Shown: positions 36,031-54,075, counted from the stretch's first letter. The stretch: 64,000 nucleotides of DNA from Burhinus oedicnemus (GCA_008921705.1 VFFE01007653.1:779058-843057); one strand, 5' to 3'. Notes: generated by a model from the sequence alone, not told the origin. Made by a program: numbers and translations.

Positions 36031-39000
36031 GCAGTGTATTCTTAGCATCATCCTCTGGATGAGACTGCAAATAAGTAAATCAGTGGGTGTACGTACAGCA
36101 GAACTATCAGAAGTCCCAATTCAAGATTTCTCATGCCAAAAGTTTTTGAATCTCATATTTAGGTTACTGTTTTGTTGTTACCATCATTTGCAATCTTTAA
36201 GGGTTTTTTTTATTTTAATTAGGGAAGGTAAGATAAGAATGTTTCCTGAAGCATCTGCAGTATGGTTGAAATCTATTGGACCTTCAAGTGACTTAGCTGA
36301 GCTATTAGATAAAACCCTTTCTCAGTCTCACAGAATGGTGGACAAGTACTTCACTACTATACTGTTACATATATTGGTGCTAATAAGTTTATATAAAGTT
36401 ACAGATACTGATTTTTTTAAATGTAAAATTTTAATAGTCAAATCAGATACAGAATTTCTCACAGCTGAATAGATGCATGCTGACCTAGGCATGGCATCTA
36501 GAAATACGACTATCCATCTGCTCTTATAAAGGAGAAATTTCAGACAGACTTCAGACTCAAAAAAGTGCCTTTCAATATGAGTAAAATTGCTTTGAACTAA
36601 CTGCTTTCAAAGAATTATCCCAATACATTTTAAACCAAACTCCTTTATCCAAATCTAAAAGGCACCTGTAGATTCATTGTGCTGACTGCAGTGCAGTTTC
36701 TAGATCAAGCCTTGAGGCTGATGTGATTTGAGCCTGAGTTTGGCCCATTGTGCATGTATACAAAATGACACCACTGCCTTCAAAGGCACATTTTTCACAG
36801 AGAAAAGCATTTTAAGCCCCAGAGAGGTTTAAAAGCTCCCACTCCCTCCCCCTGCCATCTTTCACAAATGCACATAGCCATGCTTGCTTTTCTGCAGCAT
36901 TGGTAACTGTGAGTTTTCTTTAACTTCTCTCACATTCAGAAGCAAGCTGTAGTTTTGTAATTACTATCAAAATTGGAGCATGGGCTAACCAAAGTGAATT
37001 ATCAGCTGTGAGATGGGAGGAATAAAACAGAGGAAGAACAGCAGGGCAGCAACTGAGCTTATGAAATTAAAAATAAAAATAACAAGCAAATCTATGTCTC
37101 ATCCTGACAAGTGAGGCACTCTGCCCCTCTGTCATCCCTTTCATCATGCAGATGACTGCTCAGTAGCTCTTGGCATATAATGCAATCCCTCCTGTCCACC
37201 AATTTTCAGTAGTAGCTGCCAACTGTTTGTACAGCTTCTAGATAAAAATGATGGAAAAATCATATTTCACAAACCTATTTAAGAACTCCATAGCTTTTAA
37301 ATATCTTCTTCTTTCACTTTACAGGGACTTCTATTTTTTTTTTTAATTAGTATGAAGCCAAGTTACTTTTCGTCAGGAGACAAAGAGTGCCAACCATACC
37401 AGATCTAGCAGGCTGGAAAACAAACAGGTGGGAAAATTAATAATAAGTACTCATATTTACACTTGCTATAAAGAAACCTTTGTGTTGGAGGAAGCTAGAT
37501 AATACACAGCATGCCATCTGGTTTGCCCAGAGATGGGGCAAAGAGATTTGCAGATTACAGCTGGTCCTACACAGCCATTATCACCCAGTTAACCCAGTGC
37601 TTGAACAGAAGCAGCCCCTGGGCAAAGAACAGCAGAGGCAAAGCAAGAAAGCGCTTCAGCTGGCAGGCCCAGGAAGCAGTCGTGCTGGCAGCTGGGAGGT
37701 TAGGTGTACTCCTTGATTCCCAGTTTTCGCTAAACTGTCACAGCAGCATCTATGAATAACACTTTCAGCTACCTCCTCTTAGGTAGGAGATTCTGTCTCA
37801 CGCTGTTGAACAGAGCAGTACTCACAAACATGTAACAGCAAGTACTCAGCATAATGCCTCCAGCTTGTATAAAATGGGCAGAACATCCCTCTGGCGTAAC
37901 AAGTCACAGTGAGCAAATATGTCTTCCTCTTTGAGTATCAAGCAGAGACTCCCCTCAGATACATTCCATTGTCTAAAAGCTACTTGTCTGGTCTATACCA
38001 GTCATGTAAGTTTATCAGTTCTCTAGCAAATGGAAAGAGATGCTCATAAGAGCAATTTGGTGCAGAGTCGTACAGATAACTGATGGAGAGGAGAAGGTGG
38101 GACCCATTCTGGAGTTGCCCCTTTCCCCTGGAGAAGTGTGAATGACTACATCCCTAGCACTTATGCAGGGAATGTTAGGCAACCCAAGATCCCATTTCCT
38201 GTAGAGCAGAATCAAGCTAAGGTTCTCAGTTCTTATTTTCGGAGTGATGAATGACCAGGCTTAGCATATATAGACCAAGAAAAACTCCAGGTATAGAGAG
38301 GGAAGATGCTCCATAGGTCCAGTAACACCTTCTTCCACAATAATAAATAGAAGAGTGTGAAAGAGAGAAAGTTTCTTTCTTGGAGATTCTGAGGCTGGGA
38401 AATAATTCCTGTTAGAAACAGGCACCACAGCATCACTGCCTTTCACTTTGTGTGAAACAGGTTTCCGACCTTGCCTGTCCTGAAAGAAGTACACAGTAGT
38501 GCATAACTTAAAATAAATATTGAAAAATAAAAGCCAAATAAACATATTGAACAAATCACACAGACTCTGAACAAAATCCTCCCTCAAACACAGCTCTCCC
38601 ATGGGAACAGCATGGAATAGAGCACATGGAGCACACAAGACAAATGTTATTCATATCACTCAAAGCACTGCTAGGAGTCTCTCAGATATTAAAATAAACT
38701 GTAAAGGAAGAGATCACTGAGATTAACTCTAGCTTTCCTTTTGGGTCAGTTTTACTTAAAAAAGCCTCAGATTGTTTGGGTCCTGACTGACCCATATCTG
38801 ATTAAAATGACACTTTTATGGAGACATCTTGACATTCACATAATGCAAGGTAATATAAGTACAAGCCATTTTAGGTTCTGATATTCTGATGAAGTTTGCT
38901 CATCATTTTTACGCTTGAGGGATAAGACTGACAGCTTAATGTATAAACAGCTATAGTTAAAAGCAACATGATAAAAAATTAAATTAAAGGACAACCCCCA

Positions 39001-39330
39001 CACATGGTATCTCATTTTCTTCCATGTAATATGGAAACACTTTCTGGTATATTAACAGTTACTCTTCACACTAGCATGTTGGTGGTTTTAGTAGTAAGAA
39101 TGATGCACATTAACCAAAAATCACAGAAAACACAATGGTTACAGTGAATTATATGTAACACATTTTAAAGTATTCATTGTATTTCCAAAAAAACCCCTCA
39201 CTGTATATTTGGGTATATGAATGCTTGGGCACTGTATTTGGAAATAATTTTCCAAAATAATTTACACTGTCACAGAAGGTGAATGATATCAAATATTCTC
39301 TGTGCTATTTAATATGAATTCCAAGTTTTA
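36031..39330. other. Intron sequence 3' of the RAB3 exon
   Basis: Immediately downstream (minus-strand sense) of the exon donor, so intronic at least near 39.3 kb. The 156-codon plus frame at 36002-36472 and the 125-codon minus frame at 38261-38638 have no recognisable domain. Confidence 0.7.
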
Positions 39331-43981
<4,651 letters not shown>

Positions 43982-43986
43982 CCCAC
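43982..43986. repeat. Target site duplication CCCAC, left copy
   Basis: CCCAC directly before the TGTCCTGG end; the identical pentamer follows the other end at 44296-44300. Confidence 0.7.
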
Positions 43987-44295
43987 TGTCCTGGTTTGAG
44001 GTAAAACAGGACCAATTTTGTTCAGTAACTTTTCTTTTTAGCTAGGCCTCTTCTAACTGCTGAAATTAACAGCATGTTGTGCAGAAAACTGTTCGCTCTC
44101 AGAGTGATAAGACCCATGTTTATGGCTGATGCCAAGGAACAGTATGCAGAGAGGCTCTTGCTTATACTTATTGCTGTAACAACCAAGGCCAGTCAAATTT
44201 GTTACTTGCCCCGTTGGAGGGTCGGAAGCGGAAAAGCGTAGAGGGGTCACACCTGCGGGGAGGAGCGGACAGGACAATTGGCCCAAACCACGACA
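43987..44295. mobile_element. 309-bp TG...CA element with 5-bp target duplication (solo LTR-like)
   Basis: The element starts TGTCCTGGTTTGAGG and ends CCAAACCACGACA, so its ends are inverted repeats matching at 12 of the first 14 positions. It is flanked on both sides by CCCAC (43982-43986 and 44296-44300), a 5-bp target site duplication, the length usual for ERVL-type insertions. Seven CpGs remain in the last 100 bases, suggesting a fairly recent insertion. No reading frame is convincing; the 85-codon minus frame across it is incidental. A short non-autonomous element other than an LTR is possible because the terminal inverted repeats are unusually long. Orientation is not settled. Confidence 0.7.
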
Positions 44296-44300
44296 CCCAC
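44296..44300. repeat. Target site duplication CCCAC, right copy
   Basis: CCCAC directly after the CCACGACA end, matching the left copy at 43982-43986. Confidence 0.7.
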
Positions 44301-45152
44301 TTACTGTCAAATCCTGCTAAGCTAGACTTCATCCAGAATGTGCCATACTAGCTTAGACTATGCCAATGTTTTTGAGCAATACGTTAAATCAGGCCCTTGA
44401 ATTCATTTGCTGAGTGTGTGCTCCCCATCCCACCCTTGCCTAGCATTGCACCACTGATAGGAACCATACTTTATGTAAATAACTTCCAAGTAGAGTTGCT
44501 CATTATTAATGCAGACAGTTTTGAAGGTGAAAGCAAACAGCATTTGGCAGCAAGAACTTTTAATGAGCCCGTCATGAAGGAATTCAATTTGCAAAAGACA
44601 AACTTATTTTGTAGCACACTTGAGTGACTCTGTGCCTCTGCATTTCTGTCCTGTATGCTAAACATACAAATATCTTTTTAGATCCACTTCCCCACACTAC
44701 GAGTTTTACTCATACCACAATACAGCTTGTGTTATGTGCCAAAAAACTGGCAGCAGCAGAGGAGGATTTCTTGGATGGCGTCTTTATCTCTGCTGCAAAT
44801 TCACATTGAAAGACAAGGTAAACAGAAAGATAGAAACGTGAATTGGGTGAATTCTCACTTTGCAGATCAAAATTTTCTGTTAAGATAGATAAAATTGGCA
44901 CAGCAATCAAGAACTGCTGCTCCTTTATGAGTTTCATGTTTCTTTCGTGCTCTTGCTTCGCAAAGGTTAGTTACATACTCTGTCAAAGCAACTCTGTATG
45001 TCTCTAATTTCTCCTATTGATACATAAAAGGACTAGACGCAGTAAGTGAATGAAAATCTAAACTGGCTCAGAGCAGCACAAAAGATGTCTCTGATCTTTC
45101 CTCAGGGACCTCTGCGGTCTCAGGGAAGAAAGGATAAAAAGAAAAGTGTGAG

Positions 45153-45171
45153 AAACAAACAAACAAACAAA
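45153..45171 (+). repeat. (AAAC)n tetranucleotide repeat
   Basis: Nearly five AAAC units, perfect. Confidence 0.9.
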
Positions 45172-45637
45172 CCAGTAAGAGAGCTAACTTTTCAGGGAGG
45201 GGCAAGGGACAACCTCTGCAAAAATCCTCCTGAGATGATGGGTGAACGGGGGGGTAAACCCACTTGAAACCTGCCACTAACCACCCAGGAAGAGCAGCTG
45301 TGGGTCTATAGCAGAAGCAACTAGGCAGGGCACAAAGAAAGAGGACAGAGAGAAAAGCTGCTGGAGCAGGAGGAGCTGACTATCCTGGGAGCACCACTTC
45401 TCAACAAACAGCACTTTCAACAGAAAGTGTTAGGCACTTAGAAACACAGACATATGAATGTTTACAACTAGGAATGGAAAACACAGTTCAAAACAGTTTC
45501 TTTGGCTAATGCATGCACAAAATATATAACACTTCATATTGCAAACTCGCTCTTTGCTTATGTACCTATCTCCTGTCAGCAGCTCTTTCCAGCCTTCTCA
45601 TGGCTTTGGTTTCCCTGGAATTCTGTTCTTTTATATA

Positions 45638-45706
45638 CATATGTGTGTATCTATATGTATGCATGTGTGCATGCATGTGTTTGTAGAAATATATATATAT
45701 GTATAC
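45638..45706 (+). repeat. Mixed TG/TA/CATG microsatellite
   Basis: Alternating purine-pyrimidine stretch with TATGTGTGTATC, GCATGTGTGCATGCATGTGT and ATATATATATATGTATA blocks. The two 63-88-codon frames across it owe their Cys/Met/His/Val-rich content to the repeat. Confidence 0.85.
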
Positions 45707-48700
45707 CAAAAAAAACCACTTGGAGCTTGAAAAGCCAGCTACTCAGCTTGCCAGTACACATCTGCTAGACCTGTATGCTAGTCCTTAGAACTCACCCCAC
45801 AATCACAGCTGACAGCTCATTCATCATATGGGAGGGATGCAGGAGCATGGCAGGGCCAGCTGGAAATATCTGGGGCCACAGCAGTGGAGAGAGACGTTAT
45901 TCCAAGTACAGCTAGTAAAAAGGGGCCTGGGAGGGCTGTCCTGGCAGGCAGAAGGTGGGGCAGAGCTTGCATTAGAGAGAGAGTTTGGCTCCTAGAAAGT
46001 CCAAGTTGGGGTTGTAAAAGTACATTACTGCCAGATTTGCTTTCTCTCATTCCATCCATGCAGATAGTGACTGTGCCTGAAGTTCACTTCCTTTTAAATT
46101 TTCTGGTTTTCTCCTTTCCTGTTCTTTCTTCTCTCTCTTTTGTTTTTAAGACTTGTATGAAATGTTCATTCTCTGCAGTTCAGCTACCATGCCTTCCTAA
46201 AGCACAAAGTTTAGGAAAGCTATAGTATCCCTGCCTCCTTTGTCGCCAGCCTAGTTTGACCTCAGCTGCCATAGGTTCTGGACACAAGTTTTGAGCCCCA
46301 CTGCCATTTCAGTGCATGCCTCCCTCTTTCCCTGCCACAAGCTGCAGCTTTCTCCTTCTCCTGTGTTCACTTTGGTTGTGGCCTGTCCTGCTCTGTTGGA
46401 GGTGAGGATCAATTAAGGGGAATTAAGTCCTTCTTCCCCATCTTCAGACATACTTTATAAAGCATCTGTCAGACAAGTAGGACCTGGCATTCTTTTCAGA
46501 AGTAAACCAGATTAATGAAAGTACCTCTTTGTATTTTAACCAAGCTTCATCTAACGTCTTAAGAAGAATTCCTCTTTCTGGAAAGGCTCAGGTTTTGCTT
46601 TCAAGATCTTTTTTAATCTTATTTATGAAAAGTGTTGCAGAATCAGACATTAAGTACAGCTGCCAAAAATGTATAGTGGAAATCATAAAATTACAAAATC
46701 TAATTTGCACTCCATGTAATAATGCAAGTATTTTTTAATGAGTAAAATTAAAAGGCAAATGAATATTGCAGCCCAGCTGATAACTACAGCTAGGGAAAAA
46801 ACAGTTGAATAAATTTCTATTTGTATTATTTTTAAATACTTGTAAATCAGACTGTAAAAATTTCCTCACATTTTTCAGAAAAAGAATGAAGCAACAGAGA
46901 TCCATTCTGAAAAAATAGTTATACACAAACAAAAGGATAAGGATTTTTGTTCTACATGCAGCTATTATTATACAGGAAACAGCACTTATTTTGTTTTTAA
47001 AACTCCTGCTCCCAGAGTCCTGTGATTGTACAAGAACAGCAACTTTTTTTTCTTTTTTTTAAATATTTGTCTGATCTTGTATCATTTTTAAAGGCATTTG
47101 CCTTTCATTTAGCAGAGATAGGAAAAAACACTGAATTATAATATAAGTTCAGAGACTTGGAGTCAAGCTGGCCATTATCACACAAACAGAGAACAACGTT
47201 GAGGTATATTGGAATGACAGAGTACATTCTCCCTCTACCTATTTCTGTACTTTGATTATATACTTATAAATCTTTTGGATTAACTACTTCTCTCTAGAAC
47301 TTGTTATTCATAAAATATGAATAATAAGCTTTCAGCTTTCTCTCTCACTTGTCATTCTGTCCTATTCTGCATCCTGAAAACAACTTTCTCTATTAATATT
47401 CATTACTCATATTTAATTAACTTGCCCTTATTACTCAGGATGAGGTGGGATCCATGGATAGAGAAAAGTTTGACTAGCCATTTTGATAATACTGCTATGT
47501 TAGTGGCTTATTGCACTGCACAAATTTGCATAATACTATCATCATGTTACAATATGATGCAAATCCTTGTCCACTGATTAGCTAACAGTACTGCTTAGTT
47601 ATTGAGAGCTATGAACATAATTCTTTCCTCATGACAACACCAAGCTTAACACATTTTTGTTCTGGGCCTTTTTTAGAAGCACAGTTTGGTAACTCTCCAG
47701 CTTTAAGAGAAAAATGAATTAGTGGTACAAAGGACATTTTAAAGCCATAAACCAAACACTCCTGCTAGAAACTCTCTCTCCACCTCTGCTATTCCTTGTG
47801 TTAAACCCCTGTGTTTAAATCTGCAGTGAAGTTTCTCTCATTTGGAACAAATTACAGGGATGTTCCTATTAAATATTAATAACATTCCAAACCTTCCCAG
47901 GAGTAAAAGAATGCACTTCTGTGCAGAATATTAAGTTTAAAAAAGATGCTTTAAGGCTCATTAGAATTACCATCAACTTATGCTTTTTACATAAAACTGT
48001 TTTAAATCTCAATTACCTATAAAAAGGAAAAGTGACAATCTGCAACACAAAACAAGCCATATTTTACCTATTTGAAGGAAGAAACTATACATGCAACACT
48101 TCTGGAAGAGTTCAGCCATGGCTGAAGTTCAATCCTATTCAGAGCTTCCATGAGGGCCCGTAAAAGGCACAGCTCAGTGCTTTAGAAAACCTGCAGAATA
48201 AAAGTACTGGACGACAGTGTGGTCTGTGCTTAAACAGTTTCCTTCTGCCTTCCAACATAATGCAGCTTTAGAGCTATCTGGAACATTCCTTGTGCAGTGA
48301 TCTGTAGGTAACTTCTGCATCCTCTTTCTATGACTGTGGCAGACACTGTCTTCTAGGGGAGACATCAAAGATACCTGAAGAAATTCTGGTAGCTCTTTGT
48401 ATATCATACCTTAGCCAGGTATTTTAAGATTTTAAGGCTTAGCTGAAAAAGCACCTGGTGATTTCTGGAGAATTTCACCACTGATGTATCGAAGGTGCAG
48501 AATGCCACCATCTTTTCTCCACTAGCAACGCAGCCCCTTCATGCCTTTCAGGGACTTTTTCCCTTCCCTGACACTGAACTACTGAGAGCTATGTTTGCAG
48601 GACAGTCTCCATCAAACTCTCCTTTCTTCCACTTTTAGTTCCCTTGCCCTCCAACGGTTTGTCGTCACCAAACACTCCTTTAATATGTGACTATGGGTGA

Positions 48701-50035
48701 GATCTTTGATTTCCCCATCATCTTAGCTTTTTCTTTTTTTTTGAGTCTGATCATAATGATTCGTAATTTAGGTTTGCAATGATGGGTATTATACAGTGTG
48801 GTCAGCTGGCCAGAATCATTAAAGAACATCATGTTCCAGGTCAGTTCTTCTGTCACCTTCAACATATTCAGATGAACCCGTCCAAAATGTTTCTGTGTTA
48901 GAGGGAAAGATGGAGAAAGGATAGGTGGCACAGGACAGATTATGTCAGTCATCAGGTGCTGGAAGGTTTTTTTACAGCATGGGAGTCTACTGCTGCACCC
49001 AGACAGCTTGCGACACAAAGGTGATTCATGAAAGACCAAGAATCTGGCTCCAAGATTTTTAGACTTTGAATGGCTTTTCTAGTTCTCTCAAAGCTGATCT
49101 TTATTTAACAACTCTTACAAGACCCTGGAAAATCTATTTTTCTGTCTTTTAATAATTTTAGTTTCCTTTTGGAAAAATTAAGAGGACACATCCTCTGTAA
49201 CAAAAGGATACCTTGGTCATCTATACGCTGCTAGAATTATCTCCACCTAGATAGGATTTGTCTATTAATTTGGGGAATACTGAAACTGTATTGAAGACAA
49301 CCAAGAAAAAGAGTCTAATCAAAACAAAATGTAATTTTTGGATAACACCATAAGCACTGCTAGAATCTCTTCACAAAAGAAAGAAAGGTTAAAGATGCCA
49401 AATAGGAAAAAGAATATAATCTACTATATGATTTGGGGTGGGTTTCTGTCTGGAAAACATATTATTTAAACTAAAGGTGTCCTCTTGCTTCTCAATAAGT
49501 ACCTCTGCACTATGGCTGTAAATCAAAAGGATATACCTAGAACACTTCTCTAATGTCCTGGTGGTTGATGACAGAAATGTAATTTAAGAGAGCACAGGAT
49601 ATTCTGACAAGGAAATATTTATTTACCCTGAAAATGTCTCAGCAGCCAGCATAGCTTAATGCACATCAACCAATCATGACCTTTATGTTGTTCCAGTTTA
49701 AGAGTGCAAATTAAGAGTTTAAGAGTTGTAGAAAGAAGTTAAATATGTCAGGTAAATAAATCTATGAACCTTACATTATTTCAAGTACAGTACCCTTATC
49801 CTTGCATTCTCTTCCTGGGGAGTTCTGGCATAAAGTGGCATAATTAAATTATATTTCAGCTAAATTGTTGTTTAATTTGGTCCCTGGTCTCTTCTTTTTT
49901 AGCTCAAACTGGTTGAGAGCTATGTGTTCAGCGTATGTATAATCATATTTAGCAATTCTAATGACTTCTTTGAAATTTTAAACTCAAACTTTTGAGAAGA
50001 ACACAGTCTCACCAGAAAACATAATTGCCAGACTG

Positions 50036-50120
50036 AAGAGAAGAGAAGAGAAGAGAAGAGAAGAGAAGAGAAGAGAAGAGAAGAGAAGAGAAGAGAAGAG
50101 AAGAGAAGAGAAGAGACGAG
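50036..50120 (+). repeat. (AAGAG)n pentanucleotide microsatellite
   Basis: Sixteen perfect AAGAG units (50036-50115) followed by one altered unit, ACGAG. The array sits exactly at the 3' border of the adjacent CR1. GACTG occurs just before the array and again, as GAGACTG, at its far side. Purity implies recent expansion and likely length polymorphism. Confidence 0.97.
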
Positions 50121-50587
50121 ACTGTTTCAGTTGGAAGGGACCTACAGTGATCATCTAGTCCAACTGCCTGACCACTTCAGGGCTGACCAAAAGTTAAAGC
50201 ATGTTATTACGGGCATTGTCCAAATGCCTCTGGAACACTGACAGACTTGGGGCATCAAACACCTCTCCAGGAAGCCTCTTCCAGGATTTGATGACCCTCT
50301 CAGTAAAGAAATGCTTCCTAATGTCCAGTCTAAACCTCCCCTGCTGCAGCTTTGACCCATTCCCATGCATTCTATCGCTGGATACCCAGCAGAAGAGCTC
50401 AACACCTCCCTCTTCACTTCCCCTCCTCAGGAAGCTGTAGAGAGCAATGAGGTTGCCCCTCAGCCTGCTTTTCTCCAAATTACAGAAGGCCAAAGTCCTT
50501 AGCCACTCCTCATAGGCCAGGTCTTCCAGCCCTTTAACCAGCTTTGTTGCCCTCCTCTGGATGCATTTAAGTACCTGAACATCCTTT
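50121..50587 (-). mobile_element. 5'-truncated CR1 LINE lacking the usual octamer tail
   Basis: Minus-strand CR1 remnant of about 467 bp. A 99-codon frame at 50194-50493 is the ORF2 C-terminus: it includes EKSRLRGNLIALYSFLRRGS, GRFRLDIRKHFFTERVIKSW and KRLPGEVFDAPSLSVFQRHL. The 3' end is intact to the GGTCCCTTCCAACTGAAACAG block, but the expected ATTCTATG units are absent; the AAGAG array occupies their place. The 5' break is next to an AT-rich tract at 50588-50700. The long open frame suggests it is less decayed than the other old repeats here. Confidence 0.95.
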
Positions 50588-50700
50588 AAAAATTAATATA
50601 TTTATTGATAAATAATAATAAATACTATATAAAATTAAATACAGATATAAATACAGTACAAATATAAATACAATATTGTATTATATTTATTGTTTCATTT
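50588..50700. repeat. AT-rich low-complexity tract
   Basis: Nearly pure A/T with recurring AAATA, TAAATAC and ATAATAATAAATA words, directly at the 5' truncation point of the neighbouring CR1. It may be the insertion-site sequence or later slippage. Confidence 0.8.
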
Positions 50701-51579
50701 TAGTAATGAGAAAATCAATCTTTTTACAGATGGCAGTTATTTTGGAGTCCTGGCCACTGTGCCATAGATTGTGGTACAGTAGCTGATATCACTACCACCA
50801 TTACAGGTACATGTATTCATATAGGAAGCAGAATAAAAACCACATTATGTTATTCGATTACTCCCTCAGAAATGGTCACATTTTGTTCCCTTAAGCTTTT
50901 GTCCAAAGAAATCCTGAAATAATTAGCAAGATTTATTTAACAGATAAGTTTCTGGTATCATTGTAAGCAGAACACTGAACACCCCCACTGACAATGTGTA
51001 AGCAGAGACAGTTCATGATCCAGCACTAGAAGAAATCAAGTGATGTTACTTCCTTGATCACAACAAAGCTATTTGATGAGTTTGGACATTTATTTTTCTT
51101 TTTTTAAAGTATTATAACTTCACACTGGTATGAAAAATGCTATATAAATTTTTGTTACATAAGGATTTGGCCCTAGGTGTAAATACCTCTGACAAAAGTC
51201 TTCAAAAAGAGTTGTCATTAAGTTGGATCCTGATTTTATCAAAGTACAAGCATATAAAGCTACTGAATATATTTAGGGGGATTTACTGGATGTGCTGTGT
51301 TTTTAAATGCCTAAACGATTTGCATACTTAGGCTTTAAATATTTGCGCATTTATTTTCCAACCTCTTGAAGAAAATACAACTTCAGTACACTTGTCACCT
51401 GCCAACTAGGCTGCAACAGACTTTTCTGTGCAAACTATAACATTTGTGAGAAAAACATAGGCATGTAGGTAGTTGTGAGTATGCAAATTCACATGCCTGG
51501 ACAAACTAGAAGACAGGTAGAACTTAAAGTCTATTAATGTAGAAATACCCTTACCAGTGCTTCAGTAATTTTTTAAGCA
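50701..51579. other. Non-coding spacer between two CR1 remnants
   Basis: I see nothing specific here. Confidence 0.6.
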
Positions 51580-51660
51580 TCCATTACTGGCAACCATCAT
51601 AGAGAAAGTGCTAGACTAACTGGACCTTCGGTCTAATGCAATATAGTTATTCTCATGATC
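51580..51660 (+). mobile_element. 3' tip of an ancient CR1-type LINE
   Basis: CCATTACTGGCAACCATCAT, then GTGCTAGACTAACTGGACCT and TCGGTCTAATGCAATATAG, then TTATTCTCATGATCTTA, closely follow the terminal 3' untranslated block common to old amniote CR1 elements (GACTAGATGGACC, then GGTCTGA...CAGTATGG, then TTCTTATG). Only this tip, about 80 bases, is recognisable, as expected for extreme 5' truncation. Confidence 0.7.
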
Positions 51661-53989
51661 TTACAAAACATTCAAGAAGGCTCAAAACTAGTATTTAATG
51701 TCAGGTGTTACCAAAATCTTTCCAGAAAATCTGTTTGGTTTTTTTTCTACAAAGAGGGATGAGCAACAGTGGTTTCAACAACAAGTCAAAGAAAAATATA
51801 TTTATTCAAAAGTTGCTTCAATAAATGGAGCAACAAGTGAAGGAAAGAACAGGTATCAAAAGAAGAAGGACATTAACTAGGAAATTTTCCTTCTGTATTT
51901 ATAATTCAAAAAGCATCAGGCAAACAAAGCAGCAGAAAGATTTCTACACTTGAAGGAATAGGCTTTGAAGTTTTACAAGTGTCTATGGAACTTGACAAGA
52001 GAATCTAGAACAAGTTCTTAACAAAAAGTATATGTCAAACTTTATAAATGCATAGGTAGGCAGATGCACTTTGAGACAAATAAATGTCCAGAATTCCCCA
52101 TGCAGAGAAGTAACTTCCAAAAGGAATTCAAGATTTTGGGTGCTTTGCTGGATGAAGACTAGAATGGTAATCACATTCTGGTATCAAATCTTAGATGAAC
52201 AAACATCACTTCTTGGACTTTTAGGGAAATCTGTTTTTTTAAACTTAGGTAAAGAAAGAGAGGTGAGGTGAGGGTTAACATAATTTGTAAAACTAATACT
52301 TTGTGTTTAGAAATCTAGAAAAAGAATGTGAAACTGCTGATGCTTTATCATTTAGAAGCAATGACTTTTTACTGGTCACTTATGAATAACAGTTTGCTGA
52401 ACACCCACAGACAGTAAATAATAAGACCCTACGGAAAAAAGAAATCAAATAAATTTATATTGACTAAAAATACTCATGATTTTAGTCCTAAATTAACTGA
52501 AGAAATAATACTTCCACTTTAGACTTTTGATGCAATGTTATTTCACTGGAAATTGCTGAATCAACCAAATGCTGAAGTTTATGTTTGTGTGAAAAATTTC
52601 ATTACAGCAGGTCATTGGATCAAATCCAATCCATCAAGCAATCACTGGCCAAAACCATAAAATAATTCCCATCAGAAAGAGGTACTAGGTCATAGGTTGT
52701 AGAAACCCATGGAGTACCAGAATCATAAAAATGTTGGCTGAAACAGACTGTTGGATATGGTAGGCCTGACTGTCCCGGACTGTCTTCTAGTTCACATTTG
52801 CAGGCTTATAGAGCACAACATACACAAACACAGAAGAGATGCCATATCACTTTACACCTGAGAATTTATGTAATTATTTTGAAGATTTGCTTGTATTGTG
52901 TCACCCAAACAAAACAGACCCTTTAAGAATCCAAGCAGATAGACTTCTCAGTTTTTTGAGGAACTCAAAAACTTTCTAATTTTTCAGTGCTGGTTTTATT
53001 TTCCTTTGGCTTGCTTTTTAAGCAAGTGAAACTGGATTATGGGATCCAATAACATGAAATTCTCAAGCAGAATACAGTTAGAGGAAAAAGTCTTCTTGGT
53101 TCTGTAGCTGTAATAGTTATATTATATCCACACTTGTTTTTCTTTTAATTAACAAAATACATGTTTAAAGACAGAAAACCTACATCATATAATTAGTAAA
53201 TTGATTGACTTTTTAGGAAGATCCAAAACCATTTATGCTAATCAAGTATTAGTCCTGAAACTGCAATGTCTTCACAAGAGGTCAAATCAAGTAACAAAAT
53301 AAAACAGACTGAAAAGATTTTGATCTGTTAAGGTAGAAGGCCTGACTGAAATACACCTTTCTTTCCAAAAACATTCTGTAATTCTTATATGTATCACCAG
53401 GCAGAATGATTGCCACAAGTTATTTGAAAAGTTTTGAAGGCAAATATTTCAATAAAATAAAACATGCCGTTATAAATAATTCTAAAGGTAGGATTTAGAT
53501 CACATATGATGTACTATAATTAGTGTTATTCTTCAGCTGTGATTTTCAAACTACAGGTATTTTTCCAGTAATCAGAGTTATTCTGTCTTAATGCATCATA
53601 AAGGCATAGGAAATTATGGTCTAATGGAAGCAGAAAAATGACCAGCTGTGAAATCTGCAGGAAGTGTAATTATAATCAAAGGTACATTAAAGCACTAGTT
53701 ACTACAAAACCAGACATTGGGCTTATACACAGTCAAAGAACAGACTAAAAACAAATTGAGTGTAAATTACTTTCAAAGGGCTTCGCTGCCTACAGTGCAG
53801 CACTGACTACATTGAAGCAGTAGATGTTTGATGACAACAATTCTGCTCTAATTTATACACTGTGCTATTTCTTCTCTAATTTAAAAACTCAGTAAAACTA
53901 AGACGCAGCTTCCTTGAAACCACCATATTCTACTACATCTCTATCCCAGTCACATTCATTAATTTGTAAACAATATAGTCACATAGATG

Positions 53990-54075
53990 CATATCTCTGT
54001 GCATATACACAAATTTATAATATGCATACAATATGACCATATGTATATAACATAAATAAAACATATATATTCCAC
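53990..54075 (+). repeat. AT-rich alternating tract
   Basis: Many CATATA, GCATAT and TATATA words in about 85 bases; a decayed dinucleotide-type repeat. Confidence 0.6.

Larger units (their letters stand above)
44301..50035. other. Intron sequence without recognised genes
   Basis: About 5.7 kb holding the AAAC and TG/TA microsatellites and nothing else I can name. Frames up to 119 codons show no domain. Confidence 0.65.

Noticed and set aside
44053..44310. 85-codon minus-strand frame
   Set aside because: Falls inside the short LTR-like element and crosses its target duplication; incidental.
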